Assembly: GCF_000374645.1 (NCBI RefSeq)
Contig: NZ_KB894803.1
Coordinates: forward strand, 62,001 to 126,000
Direction of reading: 5' to 3'
DNA from: Arhodomonas aquaeolei DSM 8974
GTDB taxonomy: Bacteria; Pseudomonadota; Gammaproteobacteria; Nitrococcales; Nitrococcaceae
Length of the DNA: 64,000 bases
The notes under the pieces were generated by a model that saw nothing but the letters and a program-made list of their open reading frames with translations, was not told the origin of the DNA and did not search any database. Every line of letters starts with the position of its first letter. The first letter of the stretch is position 1. A program made the translations under genes and the position numbers. This document shows, piece after piece, positions 25,977 through 35,193 of this stretch.

Positions 25977-27311
25977 TCAGTAGCCTGAGTACGGCACCAG
26001 CCACGTCACCAGTGACGGGAACACGATGACCAGCGTCAGGGCGATGATCTGTATCGCGATAAACGGCACCACGCCGCGGTAGATCTCGGTGGTGCGCACG
26101 TTCGCCGGGGTGACGCCGCGCAGGTAGAACAGCGAGAACCCGAACGGCGGCGTGAGGAACGAGGTCTGCAGGTTCATGGCGATGATCACGCCGAACCAGA
26201 CCAGATTGATGTCCAGCCGGGCGGCTGCCGGCACCAGCAGCGGCAGCACGATGAAAGCGATCTCGAAGAAGTCGATGAAGAAGCCCAGGCCGAAGACCAC
26301 CAGGTTGGCGATGATCAGGAAGCCGATCTCGCCGCCGGGCAGGTTGGTGAGCAGGTCCTCGATCCACATGTCGCCGTAGAAGCCCCGGAACACCAGGCTG
26401 AACGCCCGCGAGCCCACCAGGATGAAGATCACCATGGAGGTGAGCTTGGCCGTGGACTGCATGGTGCCGTTGAGCGCGGTCAGGGTCAGGCGGCGGTTGA
26501 GCGCGGCCAGCACCATCGCGCCGACCGCACCGAACGCGCCCGCCTCGGTGGGCGTGGCGATGCCCGCGAAGATGGTCCCGAGCACCACCACGATCAGCAC
26601 CAGCGGCGGGATCATCACGAACCCGACCCGCAGCAGCAGCGCGGGGATATTGTCGGGGCGGTCCTCCGGCGGCAGCGCCGGCGCCGCCGCCGGCCGCAGG
26701 GTGGCGACCGCGCCGGCGTAGATCGCGTACATGCACGCCAGTGCCACGCCGGGCAGCAGCGAGCCGCGGAACATGTCGCCCACGGACACGCCGATCTGGT
26801 CGGCGAGCACGATCAGCACGATGCTCGGCGGGATCACCTGCCCGAGTGTGCCCGACGCGGCGATCACGCCGGTGGAGAGGCTGCGCGAGTAGCCGTAGCG
26901 CAGCATCACCGGCAGCGAGATCAGGCCCATGGCGACTACCGTCGCGCCGACCACGCCGGTGGCCGCGGCGAGCAGCGTGCCTACGACGATCACCGACAGT
27001 GCGAGTCCGCCGCGAACCGGGCCGAAAAGCTGACCCATGGTCTTGAGCAGGTCCTCGGCCAGGCCGGAGCGCTCCAGCATGGTGCCCATGAAGATGAAGT
27101 ACGGCACCGCCAGCAGGGTGTAGTTCTCCATGATGGAGAAGATCCCCTGGGGCAGGGCGGTGAGCAGGTTGGGTCCGAAGGCGTCGGCCCAGAAACCGAC
27201 GGGGACGAAGGCCATGGCCGCGCCGGCCAGCGCGAAGGCCACCGGGTAGCCGGAGAAGATGAACACCAGCGCGACGAGGAACAGGAACCCGGCGTAATAC
27301 TCAATGATCAT
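25977..27311 (-). CDS. TRAP transporter large permease (DctM)
   Basis: This 444-residue protein with about 11-12 hydrophobic segments is the transport subunit of the TRAP system. It shows the DctM pattern, including PYFIFMGTMLERSGLAEDLL near residue 73 and SGTLGQVIPPSIVLIVLADQ near residue 153, and a C-terminal block (FLTPPFGFSLFYLRGV). It overlaps dctQ by 4 bp (ATGA), so the two membrane subunits are translationally coupled. It works with the TakP-like protein encoded downstream. Confidence 0.92.
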   Translation of the reverse strand: MIIEYYAGFLFLVALVFIFSGYPVAFALAGAAMAFVPVGFWADAFGPNLLTALPQGIFSIMENYTLLAVPYFIFMGTMLERSGLAEDLLKTMGQLFGPVRGGLALSVIVVGTLLAAATGVVGATVVAMGLISLPVMLRYGYSRSLSTGVIAASGTLGQVIPPSIVLIVLADQIGVSVGDMFRGSLLPGVALACMYAIYAGAVATLRPAAAPALPPEDRPDNIPALLLRVGFVMIPPLVLIVVVLGTIFAGIATPTEAGAFGAVGAMVLAALNRRLTLTALNGTMQSTAKLTSMVIFILVGSRAFSLVFRGFYGDMWIEDLLTNLPGGEIGFLIIANLVVFGLGFFIDFFEIAFIVLPLLVPAAARLDINLVWFGVIIAMNLQTSFLTPPFGFSLFYLRGVTPANVRTTEIYRGVVPFIAIQIIALTLVIVFPSLVTWLVPYSGY

Positions 27312-27898
27312 GGCACGTCCGTCCCGTGGGTCGCCTCGTCCTCACCCTCGGCCGCTTCGCTGTCGTCGAACAGCCGTTTGCGGTGGCCGGTGAGCACTGC
27401 CCCCGACTTGACCGCCTGCGAGAACCCCTGGAGGAGGAGGAGCACGAAGGCCACGGGTACCACCGTCTTGATCGGGTAGCGGGCCAGTCCGCCGGGGTTG
27501 CCCGAGCTCTCCCAGGTCTGCCAGGACAGTGCCGCCCACTTGGTGGACAGCCAGATCACGAGCATGCAGAAGGGGATCAGGAAGAGCACGCTGCCGAGGA
27601 AGTCCACCCATGCCTTGCCGCGCTCGGAGAGCCGGCCGTAGAGGACGTCCACGCGGACGTGGCCGTCGCTGGAGAGCGTGTGCCCGGCGCCGAGGAGGAA
27701 GACGATCCCGAACAGGTACCACTGCGCCTCGAGGTAGGCGTTCGAGGCGAGGTTCTCGCCGATGTAAGAACCGAGGTAGCGTACCGAGGCGTTGTATACG
27801 CCGATGAGGATCATCGCCAGGGCGAGCCAGTAGACCGCACGGCCTATCCAGCGGTTGAGGCAGTCGATCCCCCCGGCGATTCTGAGCAGAAACCGCAT
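27308..27898 (-). CDS. TRAP transporter small permease (DctQ)
   Basis: This 196-residue protein has four hydrophobic helices, as expected for DctQ subunits, and the family motif WYLFGIVFLLGAGHTLSSDGHVRVDVLY near the second helix (residues about 65-92). The C-terminal about 25 residues are acidic and cytoplasmic. It is the first gene of the Q-M-P operon. An 11-bp perfect palindrome of the FadR-GntR type lies about 110 bp upstream (28009-28019). Confidence 0.9.
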   Translation of the reverse strand: MRFLLRIAGGIDCLNRWIGRAVYWLALAMILIGVYNASVRYLGSYIGENLASNAYLEAQWYLFGIVFLLGAGHTLSSDGHVRVDVLYGRLSERGKAWVDFLGSVLFLIPFCMLVIWLSTKWAALSWQTWESSGNPGGLARYPIKTVVPVAFVLLLLQGFSQAVKSGAVLTGHRKRLFDDSEAAEGEDEATHGTDVP

Positions 27899-28008
27899 TC
27901 AGGCTCCCTTGCTGGCGGGTGGACCGGGTGGGTACGCCCCGCCGATTGTCGTTATCCCGCTGCCAGCAGCCGTGCCCGTCGTGGATCGGCACGCGGGCGC
28001 ACGCGCGC

Positions 28009-28019
28009 TGGTCGGACCA
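28009..28019. promoter_or_regulatory. FadR/GntR-type operator candidate upstream of dctQ
   Basis: TGGTCGGACCA is a perfect 5+1+5 palindrome and matches the FadR-subfamily consensus TNGTNNNACNA. It lies in the 178-bp spacer upstream of the TRAP operon, about 110 bp before the dctQ start. No GntR gene is adjacent; the only one in the window is at 51018-51734. Confidence 0.4.
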
Positions 28020-28076
28020 ATCGAGCGGCCAACGCTAGCGAGCGGTCCGCAAGGCGTCAAGCTGCAACGCAGCAGT

Positions 28077-28424
28077 CTACCAGCGCAGCAGCTCCCAGCG
28101 GTGGATGTCCGGGGCGTCCAGGTTTTCCGGCGGGCGGTCGTTGAGGCGGCCGTCGCCGTTGCTGTCGTAGAGGTAGTAGGCGGGGCCCGTGCGCGGATCG
28201 ATACGCACCGCGTAGACGCGCCCGTTGACGCTGTACTCGCGGATCTCCGCCCAGGGGCGGGAGATGATCTGCACGCCCGGTTCGATTTCCTCGCCCTTGG
28301 TCAGCGCCTCCGGCGGCGGCGGGGCGACGATGTTCGGCTTGGATTTGCCCTGCTCGTCAGCGGCGTGGGCCGCGCCGGCGAACACGGCGGCGGCGATCAG
28401 CAGGGCGGGCCAGAATGCACGCAT
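28077..28424 (-). CDS. DUF2782-family secreted protein
   Basis: This is a 115-residue protein with a signal peptide (about residues 1-22, cleavage after AAHA) and the DUF2782 core: a proline-rich start (IVAPPPPE), then EPGVQIISRPWAEIREYSVNGRVYAVRI and YYLYDSNGDGRL. The family is known mainly from gammaproteobacteria next to polA, as here; its function is not known. The D-x-N-x-D-G stretch resembles a calcium-binding loop, but that is only a resemblance. It follows the LOG-family gene by 13 bp on the same strand, and both are divergent from polA. Confidence 0.85.
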   Translation of the reverse strand: MRAFWPALLIAAAVFAGAAHAADEQGKSKPNIVAPPPPEALTKGEEIEPGVQIISRPWAEIREYSVNGRVYAVRIDPRTGPAYYLYDSNGDGRLNDRPPENLDAPDIHRWELLRW

Positions 28425-28437
28425 GCGCGCTCCTTGT

Positions 28438-29169
28438 TTACAGGTCGAGGAGGATGTCCGTCTCCGCCTGGGACGGCTCGAAGCCGCGATTCTCGTAGTG
28501 GTCGAAGATGGCGTCCACCACGGCCTGCGGCTCGTCGATGATCTGGAACAGATCCATGTCGTCCGGGTTGATGGTGCCCTCGGCGATCAGGCTGTCCCGG
28601 AACCAGTCCACCAGGCCGCGCCAGTAATCGGCACAGACCAGGATGATCGGGATCCGCCGGGTCTTGCCGGTCTGCACCAGCGTGAGGATCTCGGCGAGCT
28701 CGTCCAGGGTGCCAAAGCCGCCGGGCAGGACCACGTACGCAGAGGCGTACTTGACGAACATCACCTTCCGCGAGAAGAAGTGGCGGAAGTTCAGCGCGAT
28801 GTCCTGGTAGGGGTTGCCTACCTGCTCCTGCGGCAGCTGGATGTTGAGGCCGATGCTCGGTGACTTGCCGGCGAACGCCCCCTTGTTGGCGGCCTCCATG
28901 ATCCCGGGGCCGCCGCCGCTGACCACCGAGAAGCCGGCGTCCGAGAGGGCGCGGGCGATGTCCTCGGCGAGGCGGTAACGCGGGTTGTCCGGCGGGGTGC
29001 GCGCCGAGCCGAACATGCTCACCGACGGCTTGATGCGGGCCAGCCGCTCGAAGCCCTCCACGAACTCCGCCATGATCTGGAAGATCTTCCACGACTCCCG
29101 GGTCATCACGGAGTCGTTGACCTGGGAGCGTTCACGCTGCTCGAGGGATTCCCATCGCTTGTGCGTCAA
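28438..29169 (-). CDS. LOG-family protein (TIGR00730, putative nucleotide phosphoribohydrolase)
   Basis: This Rossmann-fold protein shows the LOG motifs GGGPGIMEAANKGA and PGGFGTLDELAE. Family members cleave nucleoside 5'-monophosphates between base and ribose phosphate. The start is uncertain: TTG at 29169 is chosen because GGAGAGG precedes it by 5 nt and the protein then begins THKRWESLEQRERSQVNDS. ATG codons at 29187 and 29211 would add 6 or 14 residues without a good ribosome site. It precedes the DUF2782 gene by 13 bp and is divergent from polA. The physiological substrate is not known from sequence. Confidence 0.82.
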   Translation of the reverse strand: MTHKRWESLEQRERSQVNDSVMTRESWKIFQIMAEFVEGFERLARIKPSVSMFGSARTPPDNPRYRLAEDIARALSDAGFSVVSGGGPGIMEAANKGAFAGKSPSIGLNIQLPQEQVGNPYQDIALNFRHFFSRKVMFVKYASAYVVLPGGFGTLDELAEILTLVQTGKTRRIPIILVCADYWRGLVDWFRDSLIAEGTINPDDMDLFQIIDEPQAVVDAIFDHYENRGFEPSQAETDILLDL

Positions 29170-29316
29170 GATCGCCTCTCCCCGCATCCGGGCCCATGGG
29201 TGTCCGGCCATCGGCGGCCGGCAGCGGCGCCGGCCGGCGCCGCGCCTTCACTGTAACCCCGGGTGCGCTCTTGTACCATATGGCCTCCATGATACGACCG
29301 CCGAACGGGAACGCGC

Positions 29317-32043
29317 ATGAGTGACCACCCTCCCCTCATCCTGGTGGACGGCTCGTCCTACCTCTACCGCGCCTACCATGCGCTGCCGCCCCTCTCCACC
29401 GCGGACGGCACCCCGACCGGGGCCATCTACGGCGTGGTGAACATGCTGCGCAAGCTCCTCGCGGAGTATCCGGACAGCCCGGTGGGGGTGGTCTTCGACG
29501 CGCCGGGGCGGACCTTCCGCGACGAGCTCTTCGAGGAATACAAGGCCAACCGCCCGCCCATGCCCGACGACCTGCGCAGCCAGCGCCAGCCCCTCGCGGA
29601 GATCGTCGAGGCCATGGGGCTGCCGCACATCGAGATCGCCGGCGTGGAGGCGGACGACGTCATCGGCACGCTGGCGGCCCAGGCCCACGCGGCGGGCCGG
29701 GGCCTGCTGGTCTCCACCGGCGACAAGGACATGGCGCAGCTGGTCAGCGAGCACGTGACCCTGCTCAACACCATGTCCGGCACGGTGCTGGACGTCGCCG
29801 GCGTGGAGGAGAAGTTCGGCGTCACCCCCGGGCAGATCATCGACTACCTCGCCCTGGTCGGCGATACCTCGGACAACATCCCCGGTGTCCCCGGCGTGGG
29901 CCCGAAGACCGCGGTGGCCCTGCTCGCCCACTTCGGCGACCTGGACGCCCTTTACGCCCGCCTCGACGAGGTCGCCGAGGTGAAGGTCCGCGGGGCCAAG
30001 GGCCTCGGCGCCAAGCTGGAGGCCAACCGTGAGCAGGCGTTCCTCTCACGGGATCTCGCGACCATCCGCTGTGACCTGACGCTGGATGTCCGCCCGGAGA
30101 CCATCGGCCGCGGCGAGCCGGACACCGCCCGGCTTGCCGAGCTGTACCGCCGCTACGAGTTCGGCCGCTGGCTCGACGAGCTGCTCGCCGACGCCCCGGA
30201 GGCGGAGGACGGGGATGCGCGCGGCGCGGACAAGGCCGATTACCAGTGCGTGCGCGACGAGCCCGCGCTTGACGCGTGGCTGCGGCGGCTGGAGGCGGCG
30301 GAGTGCTTCGCCTTCGACCTGGAGACCGACAGCCTCGCCTACATGGATGCCGCCATCGTCGGCCTGTCCTTCGCCGTTACCCCGGGGGGGGCCGCCTACG
30401 TGCCGGTGGCCCACAGCACGGACGACGCCGACGGCCAGCTCGCCCGCGAGACGGTGCTGGAGCGCCTGCGCCCGCTGCTCGAGGACGACAGCCACGCCAA
30501 GGTGGGCCAGAACCTCAAGTACGACATGTCCGTGCTCGCCCGCTACGGCATCACCCTGCGGGGCGTGCGCTTCGACACCATGCTGGAGTCCTATTGCCTC
30601 GACTCCACGGCGACCCGCCACGACATGGACTCGCTGGCGCAGAAATACCTCGGCCACCGGACCATCAAGTTCGAGGAGGTCGCCGGCAAGGGCGCCAAGC
30701 AGCTGACCTTCGACCAGGTCGAGGTGGCCACCGCCACCGACTACGCCGCCGAGGATGCGGACATCACCCTGCGCCTGCACGAGACCCTGTGGCCGCGCCT
30801 GGAGGCGCTGCCCGGTCCGGCCGCGGTGTTCCGCGACATCGAGATGCCGTTGCTACCGGTGCTCTCGCGCATGGAGCGCACCGGCGTGCGCGTCGACCGC
30901 GAGCTGCTCGCGCGCCAGAGCGGCGAGCTCGCCGAGCAGATGGCCACCATCGAGGGCCAGGCCTTCGATGCCGCGGACGGCGAGTTCAACCTCTCCTCGC
31001 CGAAGCAGATCCAGGAGATCCTCTTCGAGCGCCAGGGCCTGCCGGTGCTGCAGAAGACCCCCAAGGGCCAGCCCTCCACCGCGGAGTCGGTGCTCGAGGA
31101 GCTCGCCGCCCGCGGCCACGAGCTCCCGCGGCTGATCCTCGAGCACCGGGGCCTGGCCAAGCTCAAGTCGACCTACACCGACAAGCTGCCGCGACTGATC
31201 CACCCGCGCACCGGCCGGGTGCACACCTCCTTCCACCAGGCGGTGGCCGCCACCGGGCGGCTGTCCTCCTCGGACCCGAACCTCCAGAACATCCCGGTGC
31301 GCACGCCGGAGGGCCGGCGCATCCGCCGGGCGTTCATACCCCGGGAGGGCTGCCGGCTGATGGCCGCGGACTACTCCCAGGTGGAGCTGCGCATCATGGC
31401 CCACCTCTCCGGCGACGAGGGGCTCACCCGGGCGTTCGCCGAGGGCGCGGACATCCACCGCGCCACCGCCGCCGAGGTCTTCGGTGCCGAGCCCGCGGCG
31501 GTGACCGACGAGCAGCGCCGCGCCGCCAAAGCGATCAACTTCGGGCTGATCTACGGGATGTCCGCCTTTGGCCTGGCCCGCCAGCTCGGCATCGAGCGCG
31601 CCGACGCCCAGACCTACGTGGACCGCTACTTCGAGCGCTACCCCGGTGTGCGCGCGTTCATGGAGCGCACCCGGGAGCAGGCCCGGGAGCAGGGCTACGT
31701 CGAGACCGTCTTCGGCCGGCGGCTCTACCTCCCGGAGATCAACAGCCGCAACGGCCAGCGCCGCCAGTACGCCGAGCGCACCGCCATCAACGCGCCCATG
31801 CAGGGCACCGCCGCGGACATCATCAAACGCGCCATGATCGTGGTGGACGACTGGCTCGGCCGCGAGCACGACGACGTGTACATGGTCATGCAGGTGCACG
31901 ACGAGCTGGTCTTCGAGGTGCCCGAGGCCAAGACCGACGCGGTGGCGGAGCGGGTCAGCGAGGCGATGCGCCAGGCGGCGGCGCTGAACGTGCCCCTGGA
32001 GGTGGATGTCGGCGTGGGCGAGAGCTGGGAGGCGGCGCACTGA
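29317..32043 (+). CDS. polA: DNA polymerase I
   Basis: This 908-residue polymerase has all three domains. The 5'-nuclease (residues 1-290) shows [12 protein letters not shown] and the acidic cluster GVEADDVIG and [12 protein letters not shown] 3'-5' exonuclease (about 310-500) keeps its catalytic pair in FDLETD, so proofreading is likely active. The polymerase (about 530-908) shows motif [14 protein letters not shown], the O-helix [17 protein letters not shown] and motif [10 protein letters not shown]. Length and motif set match E. coli Pol I. It acts in gap repair and primer removal. The downstream 865-bp spacer before engB is the classical Spot 42/ErsA position. Confidence 0.97.
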   Translation: MSDHPPLILVDGSSYLYRAYHALPPLSTADGTPTGAIYGVVNMLRKLLAEYPDSPVGVVFDAPGRTFRDELFEEYKANRPPMPDDLRSQRQPLAEIVEAMGLPHIEIAGVEADDVIGTLAAQAHAAGRGLLVSTGDKDMAQLVSEHVTLLNTMSGTVLDVAGVEEKFGVTPGQIIDYLALVGDTSDNIPGVPGVGPKTAVALLAHFGDLDALYARLDEVAEVKVRGAKGLGAKLEANREQAFLSRDLATIRCDLTLDVRPETIGRGEPDTARLAELYRRYEFGRWLDELLADAPEAEDGDARGADKADYQCVRDEPALDAWLRRLEAAECFAFDLETDSLAYMDAAIVGLSFAVTPGGAAYVPVAHSTDDADGQLARETVLERLRPLLEDDSHAKVGQNLKYDMSVLARYGITLRGVRFDTMLESYCLDSTATRHDMDSLAQKYLGHRTIKFEEVAGKGAKQLTFDQVEVATATDYAAEDADITLRLHETLWPRLEALPGPAAVFRDIEMPLLPVLSRMERTGVRVDRELLARQSGELAEQMATIEGQAFDAADGEFNLSSPKQIQEILFERQGLPVLQKTPKGQPSTAESVLEELAARGHELPRLILEHRGLAKLKSTYTDKLPRLIHPRTGRVHTSFHQAVAATGRLSSSDPNLQNIPVRTPEGRRIRRAFIPREGCRLMAADYSQVELRIMAHLSGDEGLTRAFAEGADIHRATAAEVFGAEPAAVTDEQRRAAKAINFGLIYGMSAFGLARQLGIERADAQTYVDRYFERYPGVRAFMERTREQAREQGYVETVFGRRLYLPEINSRNGQRRQYAERTAINAPMQGTAADIIKRAMIVVDDWLGREHDDVYMVMQVHDELVFEVPEAKTDAVAERVSEAMRQAAALNVPLEVDVGVGESWEAAH

Positions 32044-32141
32044 CGGCATCCGCTCCGGGCGGTCGCGCGATTCCGACAAGTGGCGTGAAAAACCGTCGCG
32101 GCGCGCTGGAACCCCGGCGTGGATGTGCTGTCATTACAAGT

Positions 32142-32277
32142 GCGCCAGTGCCCGGCGCGGCTCACGTCTCACCCATTCCCACGGGTGCGTGAGCCTCTAC
32201 CGGCCCGGTCCTGCCCCCAAGCCCGGGTCGCTTGCCCCGAGCCGCCATCCCCCATGGTGCTCGGGGTCTTTTATTTT
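32142..32277 (+). ncRNA. candidate small RNA at the Spot 42/ErsA locus
   Basis: A sequence like an RpoE/AlgU promoter (GGAAC at 32108-32112, then GTCATT at 32130-32135) would start a transcript near 32142. A hairpin follows: CTCACG 32161-32166 with CGTGAG 32188-32193, inner CACCC 32170-32174 with GGGTG 32183-32187. The transcript would end at the terminator at 32235-32277. The implied length, about 135 nt, is close to ErsA of Pseudomonas, which is driven by the envelope-stress sigma factor and sits in the same place after polA. No sequence identity to ErsA or Spot 42 is claimed. It could instead be just the polA terminator. Confidence 0.45.
32235..32277 (+). terminator. Rho-independent terminator
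   Basis: CCCCGAGC (32235-32242) pairs with GCTCGGGG (32259-32266). An inner CCAT/ATGG stem (32245-32248 with 32254-32257) extends it. The U-rich tail TCTTTTATTTT follows at 32267-32277. It is one of only three U-tract terminators seen in the window. Confidence 0.85.
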
Positions 32278-32363
32278 CGGGCATTTATGTACGGGGCCGG
32301 GGAGCTCCTCCATGCCGCCGGCGTCGCCGGACAACCCCGATCCCGGATCGGTCGACTACGCGC

Positions 32364-32680
32364 GGCAACCGACGGTCGCGGTGGTGTGTCGCCCCGCATG
32401 CCGGGGCCCGTCGCTGGGGCGGGGGTGTCGCGCGCCTGTGGCGTCCGGTCCGCACGAACGCTCGACCGCTCTCCCCTTCCGTGGGCCGGCGGGTTCCCCT
32501 GTAACCGCTATTTTTGTACCCGTGATTGTCGATTGCCTTCGAGCAACCGGTCGATGGCAGATTCGGCGCGACGTCGGCTGCCGGGAGCAGCCGACCCAAG
32601 GGAGGGGCCGAACCGCCGCGATCCCGGGTACGTCGGTCGTTCCCGGCAACCGACAGCCACGGCGGTGTCGCCCGGCATGC
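32364..32680. repeat. pair of imperfect 36-38-bp structured repeats
   Basis: Copy A (32364-32401) and copy B (32645-32680) both begin GGCAACCGAC and end GCATGC, with substitutions and a 2-bp indel between. In each the ACCGA(C) pairs with an upstream (G)TCGGT (32348-32352 and 32632-32637) to form a hairpin. The spacing is about 280 bp. They look like a dispersed palindromic repeat family. Confidence 0.5.
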
Positions 32681-32720
32681 ACGGGCAGGGGGCGCCGGGT
32701 GCCCGTCGGTAGGCCCCCGC

Positions 32721-32747
32721 GTAGGTTGTGCGCCGCAGGCGTGCAAC
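32721..32747 (+). repeat. GTAG-type REP element, single copy
   Basis: A GTAG head (32721-32724) is followed by a 10-bp stem-loop (32725-32747, loop GCA) that includes two adjacent G-T wobble pairs. The same head, stem position and wobble pairs recur in both copies at 42100-42182, with a compensating T-A to C-G change. This is the form of REP sequences mobilised by RAYT transposases. Confidence 0.65.
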
Positions 32748-32908
32748 GTCCCGCACGGATGTCGGGCACCACCTGCGGCCATGCGGAACGTGCCGGATGC
32801 CGGTGTCATCGCGGCCATGAACAGGCCTGTGGTCGATGGAGGCCGGCGACAGTGCCTGCTTCCCGCTCACCACCGGCGAGCTCTTCCCGGCAAAGTGCGG
32901 TGACCCCT

Positions 32909-33541
32909 TTATCCGGGTTCCGGCACTTCCGCGTCACCGGCGTCCGTGAGCCATTCGTCCAGTCGGGCGTGCAGCTCGTCCACGCCGGTGGCCTTCGCCG
33001 CCGAGAACAGCTGTGCGCTGGTCTCGGGGTAGTCGCGGTCGAGCGCGGCGCGCACCCGTTGCAGGGTGTTCATCGCCGGGCCGCGCTTGAGCTTGTCCGC
33101 CTTGGTGAGCAGCACGTGCGCCGGCAGTCCCGCCTGGATGCACCACTCGAGCATCTGCCGGTCGTAGTCGGTCAGCGGGTGGCGCACATCCATGATCACC
33201 ACCAGCCCGCGCAGGCTCACGCGCTCGGCAAAGTAGCGCGGCAGTGCCTCCTGCCAGTGCACGCGCACGCGCTGGGGAACCTTGGCGTAGCCGTAGCCGG
33301 GGAGGTCTATGAGCCGCAGTGTGCCCTCGTCGTTCAGCGGGAAGACATTGATCGCCTGGGTCCGCCCCGGCGTCTTGCTGGTGCGTGCCAGTGACTTCTG
33401 CCCGGTGAGGGTGTTGATGGCGCTGGACTTGCCGGCGTTGGAGCGTCCGGCGAAGGCGACCTCGGCCCCGGAGTCCGGTGGCAGGTGCGTGACGTCCGGC
33501 GCGCTCAGCAGGAAGCGGGCCTTGCGGTAGAGCGGATTCAT
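32909..33541 (-). CDS. engB: ribosome biogenesis GTPase EngB (YsxC/YihA)
   Basis: This 210-residue GTPase of the TrmE-Era-EngA-YihA group is required for assembly of the large ribosomal subunit. Motifs are G1 GRSNAGKSS (near residue 32), G2 KTPGRTQ, G3 [10 protein letters not shown] and G4 TKADKL. The start at 33541 ([15 protein letters not shown]) is the family N-terminus; upstream in-frame codons have no match. The gene is convergent with polA and divergent from the cytochrome c4 gene. The tail (DAEVPEPG) is short and acidic. Confidence 0.95.
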   Translation of the reverse strand: MNPLYRKARFLLSAPDVTHLPPDSGAEVAFAGRSNAGKSSAINTLTGQKSLARTSKTPGRTQAINVFPLNDEGTLRLIDLPGYGYAKVPQRVRVHWQEALPRYFAERVSLRGLVVIMDVRHPLTDYDRQMLEWCIQAGLPAHVLLTKADKLKRGPAMNTLQRVRAALDRDYPETSAQLFSAAKATGVDELHARLDEWLTDAGDAEVPEPG

Positions 33542-33756
33542 GCCAGGTTCCACGGTTGCCGGCGACGGCGTGACGGGGCGGGATTGTCGCAGATGCGCAG
33601 CACGGGCGCCACGGCGCCAAATTGACCCCTCGGGGGGCGGCTGGTATAACGTCCCGTGCCTTTTCCCGGGGGCCCGGAGCGCCATATCGTGCAGGTGAAC
33701 CGGTCGACTACCCGCACCCCCGGACGAGTCCAGCCGGTATAGGAGAAAGCTGCATC

Positions 33757-34404
33757 ATGATCAACAGCCGGTTGCTAGCCGTGTTCGCCTCGCTCCTACT
33801 GCTCGCGGGCGGCCTCGCGCACGCGGAGGGCGATCCCCAGGCGGGCAAGTCCAAGGCCGGGGCCTGTGCGGCCTGCCACGGTCCGGACGGTAACAGCAAC
33901 AGCCCGCAGTTCCCGAACCTGGCGGGTCAGCATGCCGATTACGTCTACGCCCAGCTCAAGCACTTCAAGAGCGGCGAGCGGCAGAACGCCATCATGGCCG
34001 GGCAGGTGGCGAACCTCTCCGATCAGGACATGCAGGATCTCGCGGCGTACTTCTCCTCCCTCTCCATGGAGGTCAACGCCGCCGACAAGTCCCTGGCCGA
34101 TCAGGGCGAGCACATCTGGCGTGGTGGCGTGCCGGAGCGTAACGTGCCGGCCTGCAGCGGCTGCCACGGGCCCACCGGCGCCGGCATGGAGGGCGCGGGC
34201 TATCCCAAGATCGGCGGTCAGAAGGCGACCTACCTGGTGACCCAGCTTCAGGCATACAGTGCCGGCAAGCGCAGTGGCTACCCCAAGGCGGAGATCATGA
34301 CCGCCGTTGCCTCGCGTCTTAGTGACGACCAGATCAAGGCCGTGGCGTCGTTCGCCTCGGGGCTGTACCGCAAGACGGACGGTGAGTCCGCCTCCGGCGA
34401 GTGA
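33757..34404 (+). CDS. diheme cytochrome c4
   Basis: This 215-residue periplasmic cytochrome has a signal peptide (about residues 1-23, cleavage after LAHA). Two heme-attachment sites, CAACH (37-41) and CSGCH (133-137), lie in two similar halves, and methionine ligands sit in each half (QNAIMAGQV, AEIMTAVAS). Cytochrome c4 passes electrons to terminal oxidases. The ATG at 33757 follows AGGAGAAA. A strong terminator follows 30 bp after the stop. The maturation genes (ccm) for its hemes lie 2 kb away. Confidence 0.95.
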   Translation: MINSRLLAVFASLLLLAGGLAHAEGDPQAGKSKAGACAACHGPDGNSNSPQFPNLAGQHADYVYAQLKHFKSGERQNAIMAGQVANLSDQDMQDLAAYFSSLSMEVNAADKSLADQGEHIWRGGVPERNVPACSGCHGPTGAGMEGAGYPKIGGQKATYLVTQLQAYSAGKRSGYPKAEIMTAVASRLSDDQIKAVASFASGLYRKTDGESASGE

Positions 34405-34433
34405 TCCGGAGGCCGCGTTCGGTGAACGTGACG

Positions 34434-34464
34434 AAAGGGGGCGGTCCGGTGGCCGCCCCCTTTT
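34434..34464 (+). terminator. Rho-independent terminator of cytochrome c4 gene
   Basis: GGGGGCGG (34437-34444) pairs perfectly with CCGCCCCC (34453-34460) around an 8-nt loop. AAA precedes the stem and TTTT follows, so it can work on both strands. Confidence 0.9.
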
Positions 34465-34566
34465 GCGTCCGAGGCTCCCGTCGCGGCTGGACGGGAACTG
34501 TCGGCGGATGACACGGTCTCCTGCATGAACCGCGCTTGTGAGACGACAACAAGGGGGACGCTCTTG

Positions 34567-35193
34567 ATGGCACGGTGGATGATGACGATGCTTGCGGCGC
34601 TGGTGCTGGGCACCGGCAGCGCGATGGCCGCGCCCCAGGCGGGCAATGAGTACCGGGTGCTGGATCAGCCACAGCCCGTCGAGACCGAGGGCGGTGTGCA
34701 GGTCCGCGAGTTCTTCTCCTATGGCTGCCCGCACTGCAACGACTTCCATCCGCTGCTCGCCGACTGGCAGGAGCGCATGGGTGACAGGATCGCGCTGGAG
34801 CACGTGCCGGTGAGCTTCGGCCGCGACTCCTGGAAGCTGCTCGCCAAGGCGTTTTACGTGGCCCAGGTGCTCGGCGTGCTCGACACGACCCACGACGCCG
34901 TGTTCAAGGCCATCCACGAGGACGGCCGGCGCTTCTCCAGCCCGGAGGACATCGCTGACTTCTACGGCGAGCTCGGTGTGGACCGGGACAAGGCGCTGGA
35001 CGCGTTCGACTCCTTCGCGGTGACCATGAAGATGCGCCGCGCCGAGCGCCTGGCCCGAGAGTACCGGATCCAGGGCACTCCGACGCTGACCGTGGCCGGG
35101 CAGTACGTGATCGACGTGCGCGCCGCCGGCGGCCAGGCGGGTATGCTCGACGTCGCCAGCTACCTCGTGGAGCGCGAGCGCTCCGGCGATTGA
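34567..35193 (+). CDS. dsbA: periplasmic thiol:disulfide oxidoreductase DsbA
   Basis: This 208-residue thioredoxin-fold protein has a signal peptide (about residues 1-21, cleavage after AMA), the active site C54-P-H-C57 and the cis-proline loop GTPT. It inserts disulphides into exported proteins; its partner DsbB is not in the window. The ATG at 34567 is chosen because AAGGGGGA precedes it and the signal peptide then has normal length. An ATG at 34525 would add 14 residues. The gene order cytochrome c4 then dsbA is conserved in gammaproteobacteria. It overlaps the next gene by 4 bp. Confidence 0.95.
   Translation: MARWMMTMLAALVLGTGSAMAAPQAGNEYRVLDQPQPVETEGGVQVREFFSYGCPHCNDFHPLLADWQERMGDRIALEHVPVSFGRDSWKLLAKAFYVAQVLGVLDTTHDAVFKAIHEDGRRFSSPEDIADFYGELGVDRDKALDAFDSFAVTMKMRRAERLAREYRIQGTPTLTVAGQYVIDVRAAGGQAGMLDVASYLVERERSGD

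Larger units (their letters stand above)
32044..32908. other. 865-bp noncoding region between polA and engB
   Basis: No reading frame here has coding character. The first part (32044-32277) ends in a strong U-tract terminator and probably encodes a small RNA. The second part (32280-32905) is rich in hairpins: two copies of a 36-38-bp repeat (32364-32401, 32645-32680), a perfect 8-bp hairpin at 32573-32595 and a GTAG-type REP at 32721-32747. Confidence 0.65.

Noticed and set aside
32364-32747. CRISPR array
   Set aside because: Only two diverged repeats about 280 bp apart and one REP; there is no regular spacing and no cas gene.
32006-33394. 462-codon plus-strand frame through the polA-engB spacer
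   Set aside because: It covers the terminator, the hairpin repeats and the antisense of engB. The sequence has no coding features such as a ribosome site or a family match.
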